From Acidobacteriota bacterium (lineage in GTDB: Bacteria > Acidobacteriota > Terriglobia > Acidiferrales > UBA7541): DNA of 64,000 nucleotides. The notes below the pieces were generated by a model. That model made no database searches. It was not told where the DNA came from and saw only the letters and a program-made list of their open reading frames with translations. The number at the start of each line of letters is the position of its first letter. Position 1 is the stretch's first letter. Position numbers and translations under genes: made by a program. The stretch is taken from contig JABDFR010000008.1 of NCBI GenBank assembly GCA_013286465.1, forward strand, positions 1 through 64,000. The letters are read 5' to 3'. Shown here one piece after another: positions 17,215-23,776 of the stretch.

Positions 17215-17522
17215 TTCCGGCTCAGCTTCCCGAGGAAAAGATCGATTTGTTCGCGTTCGGCTTCGGGTAGGTCCTTGAATTCGACGGCCATGCCTTTGCC
17301 TGGCTCGACGCGGCGGACGATGCAATCGATTTCGAGGATTTCGCCGAGTTTGACGCGAGCGGTGAATTCGGCGCGCAACCAGAGGGGATCTTCGGTCTCG
17401 ATGAACATGCCCATATCGCCGATATCGCGGGTGACGCACTTCAGGACTTCGGCCCCCCAGCCGATTTCGACGTCAGTCCGGTACGAATAGCGGAGCCCGC
17501 GAACGGGGACGTGTTCATTCAT
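17211..17522 (-). CDS. PilZ domain protein
   Basis: The product has 103 residues. A diverged PilZ domain is suggested by an early RGLRYSYR region, the TRDIGDMGMFIETEDPLW strand and a terminal GMAVEFKDLPEAEREQIDLFL pattern. A cyclic-di-GMP-linked role is possible, but the arginine motif is weak. It is translationally coupled to the zinc-ribbon membrane gene, mirroring the other PilZ pair at 3.8-4.3 kb. Confidence 0.75.
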   Translation of the reverse strand: MNEHVPVRGLRYSYRTDVEIGWGAEVLKCVTRDIGDMGMFIETEDPLWLRAEFTARVKLGEILEIDCIVRRVEPGKGMAVEFKDLPEAEREQIDLFLGKLSRK

Positions 17523-17651
17523 GACGCGCCTATTGGAAACAGTGGTTCAACCCCTCGCACTAATTCGATGCTAAGCATGGACGGGGGTCAAGTCAATCCA
17601 TCGCAAGAGGATGGATGCCGGAAGGGGTACGGGTGGCGGGTGGCGGGGCGA

Positions 17652-17930
17652 TTATCGAATTTGGCGGACGCTGGAGGGTTGCTGGTCGAGGCAGACGACG
17701 TTGTCGTCGCGACCGGTGGAGAGCAATTCGCAATCGATGTCGCGTGCGCTGCGGATGGCTTCATCGGACGTGGAGCCTTCGGCGGTGGCGCAGTGTTGGC
17801 CGCCGCGGTAATTCACGCAGACTTCGTACTTGATGCGGGTTTGGTGCAGCGTGGAGGTGACGATGATGGCGAGGAAGGCGGCTGCGGCGGCGGCGATGAG
17901 CCAGCGGAGTTGCGTGCGAGAGATGGCCAT
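17652..17930 (-). CDS. Hypothetical small membrane-anchored protein
   Basis: The product has 92 residues. One hydrophobic segment (about residues 10-26) is followed by an exported-looking domain with four cysteines (VCVNYRG, HCATAEG, DCELL, VCLDQ) that could form two disulfides. No family is recognised. Confidence 0.6.
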   Translation of the reverse strand: MAISRTQLRWLIAAAAAAFLAIIVTSTLHQTRIKYEVCVNYRGGQHCATAEGSTSDEAIRSARDIDCELLSTGRDDNVVCLDQQPSSVRQIR

Positions 17931-17956
17931 TGGAATCGACTGATTCTAGCAGTTCA

Positions 17957-17980
17957 GTGGCGCCGGCGTCCCTGCCGGCA
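17957..17980 (+). repeat. REP-like element, family A variant
   Basis: This plus-strand copy has GTGG in place of GTAG before the GCCGGC-GTCCCT-GCCGGC hairpin. It is in opposite orientation to the copy at 18107-18132. Confidence 0.6.
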
Positions 17981-18106
17981 TCTTATGGGCGACTGGTCGC
18001 GCCAGGGCCGTGATTGTGGACGGATGGTTTAGTTTGGCGGAATGCATTAGGCGGGCTGTTTCGCTCCGTCCGTGATCGCCGCATTTGGCTCGATTTTTGA
18101 TCGTAA

Positions 18107-18132
18107 GATGCCGGCAGGGACGCCGGCGCTAC
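18107..18132 (-). repeat. REP-like element, family A, overlapping a stop codon
   Basis: On the minus strand, GTAG is followed by the GCCGGC hairpin. Its TAG (18129-18131) is the stop codon of the 263-residue repeat protein. Confidence 0.8.
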
Positions 18133-18920
18133 TTTCGAGGATCTTTGGCGTTGCCTCGCCGGGCCACTTCGCGGCGGAGGTACATCTTTAGGTTTGGGTT
18201 GAGGCTGTCTAGCGTGGAGATATCTTTCAGATCGCGCATGGTTAGATTGGGGAGAAAGGCCAGGACGATATTTAGCGGGGTGTGGCGATTGCGCACGAGA
18301 GCTAGGCGGACATTGTAGCTGCTGGACCATCTGGGATGGCGAGCTATCGCGCCGACTACGCGATCCGGGGTCTCGGAGCGCGAGAGCGATTTCAGGATTT
18401 GCGCTTCGGTGAGCAGCGGATTGGTGAGTGCGGCTGAGACGGCTTGGGCGTGGCCTTCGTTTAGGATTGCGCCGACGACGCGTGCGGGTCCGCGCTTGGC
18501 TAGCGTGAGTTTCTGGCCGATTGGAAGTTGCGGAATTTTGGAGATCAGTGCTTCTTCCGAGAGGCGACGCACTTCGGCTTGTGCGGTGGTGGCTAGCGCG
18601 AGGCGGACCAGGTCGAACGGGAAGAGCTGGCGCACCATGGTCATGGCGACCTGACGCGGCGCGTGAGGGTGCGCGGCCAAGCCAAAGCGCACTTCTTCGG
18701 AGGCTAGGAATTTCTTCTGCAACGCGATGCCACTGAGTACGCGTTCGGAAGTATCGAGGCGTTCGAGTAGAACGCGGATGTGCGACTCGTCGAGATTGGG
18801 ATTTTCGAGAATGCCGAGTAGTACGTTTTCGTCCTTCTCATGCACGAGCATTGCGAGATCTTGCTGAGAGGCTCCGCGCGCTAGGGCGATGTCGTCGAGC
18901 GGACCGGGATCAGTTGGCAT
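18129..18920 (-). CDS. Helical-repeat protein (LRV/DUF2336-like)
   Basis: The product has 263 residues, with no signal peptide or membrane segment. Short alpha-helical units recur (VLLGILENPNLDES, RFGLAAHPHAP, VSAALTNPLLTE, VGAIARHPRWS, RLALVRNRHTP), like leucine-rich variant or HEAT-type repeats used for protein binding. Its start overlaps the end of the amino-sugar kinase gene by 11 bp, so the two are cotranscribed. The stop codon comes from a repeat element. The function is unknown. Confidence 0.7.
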   Translation of the reverse strand: MPTDPGPLDDIALARGASQQDLAMLVHEKDENVLLGILENPNLDESHIRVLLERLDTSERVLSGIALQKKFLASEEVRFGLAAHPHAPRQVAMTMVRQLFPFDLVRLALATTAQAEVRRLSEEALISKIPQLPIGQKLTLAKRGPARVVGAILNEGHAQAVSAALTNPLLTEAQILKSLSRSETPDRVVGAIARHPRWSSSYNVRLALVRNRHTPLNIVLAFLPNLTMRDLKDISTLDSLNPNLKMYLRREVARRGNAKDPRK

Positions 18921-19842
18921 CGGCGGCGCGGCCTGCCGCCGTCCGGGCCATCTGGGCGGCAGCTTCGGCCGGGGAAGTTTGCAGCGGCCCGATGGTGGCG
19001 CGGTTGGCGATGGCGGCTAGGCGAGCATCGACGATCGAATCGAGATACGCGCAATGGCCGAAAACGCCTCCCGCGCGAACTAGCGGAAATTTCTCGCCGG
19101 TCAAGCCGAGCTGGCGAATGACGTGATCAGCAAGCTCGACTAGTGCGTCGGCGGCGGAATCCAGGATATTTCGCGAAACTTCATCACCATGTTGCGCGGC
19201 GCGTGCTACCAAAGGATAGACGCGCGGGAAAACTTCATCGGGATTCTTGGCGATGTGTTCGATCAAAGTGCCCCAGTTGCGCCACTCGAGATTCTTAAAA
19301 ACTCGATCGGAAAGTTCTGTGGCCGGCCCGAGGCCGTCCTCGTGCCGCCGCACGGCGGTGAGCGCGCTGCGGCCGATGTCGAAGGCGCTGCCTTGATCGC
19401 CGAGCCACGGTCCCCAGCCGCCGGCTCGGACCGTCTTTCCGTGCGCGTTGCGCCCGTAAGCTACCGAGCCAGTACCGGCGATTAGCACGACGCCCACGCC
19501 CTTCTCAACCGCCGCGGCTAGCGCGATCTCGATGTCGCTGGTGACTTTGACCTCAGCCTTGGGAAACGAACGCTCTAGGAAAACACTCATGCGCTTGGCG
19601 ACTGCGGGACGAGCTGCGCCGCCGAATCCTCCGCAAATTCCGCGGATGTCGGTGGCTTTAAGAGATTGCCGGGCAAGCACTGTGTCCGCTGCGCCGCTAA
19701 CTGAGAACCATGCGCGGGTATAGCCGCTGCGCAGAGGATTCGATGGGCCACCTTGCGAGCGGCGAAGAACTTGGCCTTGAGAGTCGAGTAGGACACAGTC
19801 TGTTTTCGTGCCGCCGCCGTCGATTCCCAGAAAATACGACAT
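18910..19842 (-). CDS. BadF/BadG-type amino-sugar kinase (MurNAc/GlcNAc kinase)
   Basis: The product has 310 residues with the ASKHA kinase fold. The phosphate-1 loop GIDGGGTKTD is at residues 6-15; GTGSVAYGRNAHG (near 127) and GGWGPWLGDQGSAFDIG (near 142) are typical of N-acetylglucosamine and MurK-type N-acetylmuramic acid kinases. It would make the 6-phosphate sugar in the cytoplasm. The NamZ, NagZ and murQ genes downstream favour MurNAc as a substrate, by analogy with clostridial MurK, but specificity cannot be read from sequence alone. It is divergent from the symporter gene. Confidence 0.85.
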   Translation of the reverse strand: MSYFLGIDGGGTKTDCVLLDSQGQVLRRSQGGPSNPLRSGYTRAWFSVSGAADTVLARQSLKATDIRGICGGFGGAARPAVAKRMSVFLERSFPKAEVKVTSDIEIALAAAVEKGVGVVLIAGTGSVAYGRNAHGKTVRAGGWGPWLGDQGSAFDIGRSALTAVRRHEDGLGPATELSDRVFKNLEWRNWGTLIEHIAKNPDEVFPRVYPLVARAAQHGDEVSRNILDSAADALVELADHVIRQLGLTGEKFPLVRAGGVFGHCAYLDSIVDARLAAIANRATIGPLQTSPAEAAAQMARTAAGRAADAN

Positions 19843-19947
19843 GAACGATGCTCCTTGTGCGGTTCGCGCTTATCACGTGCGGGCTGGCTTTCCTTGACAC
19901 TTTGCGGAGCGGGCAGTTAGCATCGCGCCGCTCACTCAGACTACCGG

Positions 19948-21438
19948 ATGCGCATTCACCCCATCGATCTCGGAATCGTGATTCTGTATCTGGCCGGAGT
20001 CACGCTGCTGGGTGCGTGGTTTCGGCGCGGACAGAAAAATGTCCGCGATTATTTCCTCGGCGGCCGTACGGCGCCGGCATGGGCGCTGGCTTGCTCGATT
20101 GTCGCGACCGAAACTTCGACCCTCACCATCATCGGAACTCCGGCTATTGCTTTCGGCGGTAATCTGGGATTTCTTCAGCTTGTGATGGGCTATCTGGTGG
20201 CCCGGGTGGTTTTGTGCCTGGTGCTGGTGCCCCGCTACTTCCAGGGGGAATTCTACACGGCTTACCAGCTATTAGAGAAGAGGTTTGGGGGGAGGGTCCG
20301 GTCGGCGGGGGCTGGGGTGTTTTTGGTTACCAGGGCGCTGGCGGAGGGCGTGCGGATTGCGGCGGTGGGCAAAGTCGTGAGTTTGGCGCTGGGAACTGGT
20401 AGCCGGACGGCGATCTTGATTGTGGTTTTGCTCACGCTTTTTTACACCTTTGAAGGTGGGTTGAAGGCGGTGATTTGGACCGATGTGATGCAGCTGGCGA
20501 TTTATCTTACTGGTTCGGCGGTGGCTTTTTTCTTGCTGCTGCATCGGATTCCGGGTGGGTGGAGCGAAGTCACGCACGTAGCTGCTGCCGCCGGGGGAAA
20601 GCTGCGCGTCTTCGATTTCTCGTTTAGCCTGACGAAGAGTTATACGTTTTGGTCCGGGGTGATCGGCGGGACTTTTTTTAATATGGCTAGCCACGGGACT
20701 GACCAGACTCTGGTGCAGCGGATTTTGGCGGCGCGAAATGAGCGGGATGGCAAGGCGGCTTTGCTCGGTAGCGGCGTCATCGTGTTTGTGCAATTTGCGC
20801 TTTTTTTGGTGGTCGGGGTGATGCTGTTTGTGTTTTATCAGCATGCCGCGCCGGGAGTGGTGCCGTCCGATCCCGATCAGATTTTTCCGGCGTTTATCGT
20901 GACGCAAATGCCGTCGGGGATTGCTGGCTTGGTGCTAGCGGCGATTTTGGCGGTGGCGATGTCCAATGCCAGCGGCTCGTTGAACTCACTGGCGTCATCA
21001 AGCATTATGGATTTCGGACGCGGCCGCGGCGCGAGCGTTACCGGCGATACGCTTCGATCTTCGAGCGCGCTGCTGAGGCGTTCGCGATGGATGACGTTGA
21101 TTTGGGGCGTCGTTCTCGGAACTCTCGGGCTCGTTCGCTGGGGGCCGGTGTTGGTCGCTGGTTTGTCGATCGCGTCGATCACCTATGGCGCGATGCTCGG
21201 TGTTTTTCTGCTGGGGATTTGGAACTCGCGCGCAAACGCAACGGGGGCGATCACCGGAATGTTGGTCGGGCTGGCAACTATGGTCGCGGTGAATCGCTTC
21301 ACGTCGTTGGCTTGGACATGGTACGCGCTTACGGGGACACTGGTGACTTTCATGTCCGGATCGATCGTGAGCGCGATTTGGGGCGGCGGGCCGGCTCCTC
21401 GAGATATGGCGATTGGCAATAAAGGCATGAGCGCATGA
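19948..21438 (+). CDS. Sodium:solute symporter (SSS family)
   Basis: The product has 496 residues and about 13 transmembrane helices. SSS signatures are visible: the DYFLGGRTAPAWALACSIVATETSTLT segment near residues 35-60, the GGLKAVIWTDVMQ loop near 170 and a late AVAMSNASGSLNSLASSSIMD helix near 340. It imports a solute with sodium. Its position between an amino-sugar kinase and peptidoglycan hydrolases suggests amino sugars, possibly MurNAc. Its stop overlaps the next permease start as ATGA. Confidence 0.88.
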   Translation: MRIHPIDLGIVILYLAGVTLLGAWFRRGQKNVRDYFLGGRTAPAWALACSIVATETSTLTIIGTPAIAFGGNLGFLQLVMGYLVARVVLCLVLVPRYFQGEFYTAYQLLEKRFGGRVRSAGAGVFLVTRALAEGVRIAAVGKVVSLALGTGSRTAILIVVLLTLFYTFEGGLKAVIWTDVMQLAIYLTGSAVAFFLLLHRIPGGWSEVTHVAAAAGGKLRVFDFSFSLTKSYTFWSGVIGGTFFNMASHGTDQTLVQRILAARNERDGKAALLGSGVIVFVQFALFLVVGVMLFVFYQHAAPGVVPSDPDQIFPAFIVTQMPSGIAGLVLAAILAVAMSNASGSLNSLASSSIMDFGRGRGASVTGDTLRSSSALLRRSRWMTLIWGVVLGTLGLVRWGPVLVAGLSIASITYGAMLGVFLLGIWNSRANATGAITGMLVGLATMVAVNRFTSLAWTWYALTGTLVTFMSGSIVSAIWGGGPAPRDMAIGNKGMSA

Positions 21439-22841
21439 GCGCGGGTGCTCCGAAGAAGCCACTCGAACTTGTTCGCGGACTTGGCGTGTGGGCGGCGTCG
21501 GCGATTGTTGTCGGCACTATGGTCGGCACCGGGATTTTTCTGAAGCCGAGCCAAATGGCTGCGGAGGGCGGCTCGGTCAGCGTCGTTTATGCCGCATGGA
21601 TCGTCGGCGGATTACTTTCGCTTTTCGGTGCGCTCTCGTTTGCGGAGCTCGGGGCCGCGATTCCAGAAGCTGGCGGGCAGTACGCTTATTTGAGCCGCGG
21701 ACTTGGGCCGGTCTGGGGATTTCTTTTTGGCTGGATGCATTCGACGGTTGGGGAATCAGCCTCTGCGGCATCGATTGCCGCGGGCTTCGCGCGATTTTTG
21801 AGTGTTTTCGTTCCCGCAATCGCTGTGCCGCTTTTTACTTTTCATTTCACGGTTCCCTTCTCCGCCACGCCTTACGAATTTGCATTCACTTGGGCGCAGC
21901 CTGTTGCAGTGCTGGCGCTGGCGGTCTTCACGGTGATTAATTATTGGGGTGTTCGCATCGGTGGCCGCGTGCAAGTCGCGCTGACGGTGATCAAGGTGGC
22001 TTCGATCCTGGCGATCGTCGCCGCGGCGTTTGCGTTGGGCCACGGCAGCTCGGCGAATTTCCATCCGTTTTGGCCGACAAAAACTGGAGCTGCTACGTTC
22101 TCTAGTTTTCTGGCGGCGCTTGCCGCGGCGCTTTGGGCTTACGACGGTTGGGAGGATTTGAATCGCGTGGGATCGGAAGTGCAGAATCCGCAACGCAATT
22201 TTCCGATCGCCATGGCGGGCGGGACGATTCTTGTTGCTGGAATTTATTTGGTTTTCAGCGCGGTGTGCTTTTACGTGCTGCCTTTCGGGAGCGTGGCCAA
22301 TTCGCAGCATGTCGGCTCCGACGTGGTGCGGACATTTGCCGGTAGCGGGGCGGCGCGGTGGTTCACGCTGGTGATGATTGTTTCGGCGCTCGGAACGCTG
22401 AACTCATCGCTGCTGAGCGGGGCGCGCGTGCCTTACGCGATGGGACGTGATGGATTGTTCTTTCGGGTCACCTCCAGTGTCCATCCGACATTTCGCACGC
22501 CGAGCGGCGCGCTCATATTTCAGGGAATTCTCGCCAGCCTGATGGCGCTGAGCGGCACGTTCGAAGAGTTGACTTCCCTCTTCGTGTTCGCCGCCTGGAT
22601 TTTCTACGCGCTCTCGGTAGTAGCGATGTTCCGGCTGCGGCGGATTGCGCCGGATATGTCGCGGCCATTTCGGACTTGGGGATATCCGGTTGTGCCGGCG
22701 CTGTTTCTGGTGGGAGCTACGGCTTTGACGGTGAATTTGTGGATCGATCGGCCGCTGCGGTCTTCGATCGGGCTGGCTATGATTCTTTCGGGGCTTATTT
22801 TTTACCGGTATTGGAGCCGGCGAACGAATCGTGAGCGTTGA
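21435..22841 (+). CDS. APC-family amino acid permease
   Basis: The product has 468 residues and 12 transmembrane helices. The first helix has the APC substrate motif (VGTMVGTGIFLKPS near residue 28), and FAELGAAIPEAGGQYAYL follows near 70. It probably exchanges or imports amino acids, and translational coupling to the symporter suggests joint use. The peptides released from muropeptides would provide substrates, which is an inference. The last 47 bp overlap the convergent cobalamin-binding gene. Confidence 0.87.
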   Translation: MSAGAPKKPLELVRGLGVWAASAIVVGTMVGTGIFLKPSQMAAEGGSVSVVYAAWIVGGLLSLFGALSFAELGAAIPEAGGQYAYLSRGLGPVWGFLFGWMHSTVGESASAASIAAGFARFLSVFVPAIAVPLFTFHFTVPFSATPYEFAFTWAQPVAVLALAVFTVINYWGVRIGGRVQVALTVIKVASILAIVAAAFALGHGSSANFHPFWPTKTGAATFSSFLAALAAALWAYDGWEDLNRVGSEVQNPQRNFPIAMAGGTILVAGIYLVFSAVCFYVLPFGSVANSQHVGSDVVRTFAGSGAARWFTLVMIVSALGTLNSSLLSGARVPYAMGRDGLFFRVTSSVHPTFRTPSGALIFQGILASLMALSGTFEELTSLFVFAAWIFYALSVVAMFRLRRIAPDMSRPFRTWGYPVVPALFLVGATALTVNLWIDRPLRSSIGLAMILSGLIFYRYWSRRTNRER

Positions 22842-23757
22842 CCGGGTAACGAACACCCAAAGCCAAGCCGGGCGGGAGGTCAACCTCCGCCCCTACTGGA
22901 TGTAGCAAGTTGGCTAAGATTGCTACGCCGTCGGCCAGACGCGGACCTGAGCGCGAGAAATAACTGTTTGCGTCGACCATGTGGACGCGGTTGTTGCGCA
23001 CGGCTTGGAGTTGTTTCCATTCGGGCGGAAGAAGCGTGCGCTGGAGCTCGTCTTCGATGTGTTTGACGCTGAAGCCGCAGGGCATGATTACCATTACGTC
23101 TGGCTCCGCAGCGACTACTTGATCGCTCGTGACGCGGAATGACGGATGGCCAGCGCGGCCATGCACATCGACGCCTCCCGCAGCATCCACCATTTCCGGA
23201 ACCCAATGGCCGCCGACGTAGAGTGGATCGAGCCATTCGATGCAGGCTACGCGCGGGCGGCTGGCGGTGGCGCTCACTGCGGCGCGAATCGACGCGACCT
23301 TATTTTCTTGGCGCTTCGCAAATTCGTCCGCTTCGCGCGATTTCCCGGTGGCTTCACCGATGCGGCGGATATCGTTCCAGACGTCGGCGAGCGTGTGAGG
23401 TTGCAGCGTCAAGATGCGCGGCTGCTTCGGCATTTTGGCCAGGGCGGAGGCCAGATCGTCCGGCGACGCGGCGCAGACGTGGCAAAGATCCTGAGTGATG
23501 ATCAGGTCCGGCTGAATTTCGCGCAGGAGATCGTCGCGAACGGCGTAGAGGCTTTCGCCGCGGGCCATTAATTCACGGACGCTGCGGTCGAGGTCACCGG
23601 ATTTTGCATTTGGGTCGACGCGAGGGCCGATCAGAGCGGGTTTGGCGGCGGCTTCGGGCGGAAAATCGCATTCGTGCGTTACTCCGGCGACGGAATCGCC
23701 GAGGCCGAGAGCGAAGAGGACTTCGGTGGCGGATGGCAGCAACGAGCAGATTCGCAT
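22795..23757 (-). CDS. Cobalamin-binding protein (BtuF-like)
   Basis: The product has 320 residues and carries the periplasmic-binding fold of cobalamin/iron-siderophore receptors: ICSLLPSATEVLFALG at the start, GVTHECDFP, LIITQDLCHVC and VMIMPCGF. It lacks a signal peptide, so it may be a cytoplasmic cobalamin-binding variant common in soil bacteria. Homologues normally end near the ILANLLHP segment. Here a family D repeat follows immediately and the frame continues for about 30 residues, antisense to the permease gene. No cobalamin riboswitch is visible upstream. Confidence 0.85.
   Translation of the reverse strand: MRICSLLPSATEVLFALGLGDSVAGVTHECDFPPEAAAKPALIGPRVDPNAKSGDLDRSVRELMARGESLYAVRDDLLREIQPDLIITQDLCHVCAASPDDLASALAKMPKQPRILTLQPHTLADVWNDIRRIGEATGKSREADEFAKRQENKVASIRAAVSATASRPRVACIEWLDPLYVGGHWVPEMVDAAGGVDVHGRAGHPSFRVTSDQVVAAEPDVMVIMPCGFSVKHIEDELQRTLLPPEWKQLQAVRNNRVHMVDANSYFSRSGPRLADGVAILANLLHPVGAEVDLPPGLALGVRYPVNAHDSFAGSNTGKK
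22870..22896 (-). repeat. REP-like element, family D variant, inside a coding end
   Basis: On the minus strand, GTAG is followed by a GGGCGGAGGT/ACCTCCCGCCC stem. It lies in the last part of the cobalamin-binding gene, where it encodes V-G-A-E-V-D-L-P-P. Confidence 0.85.
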
Positions 23758-23776
23758 TTCAGCCTGCGACCTCGTC

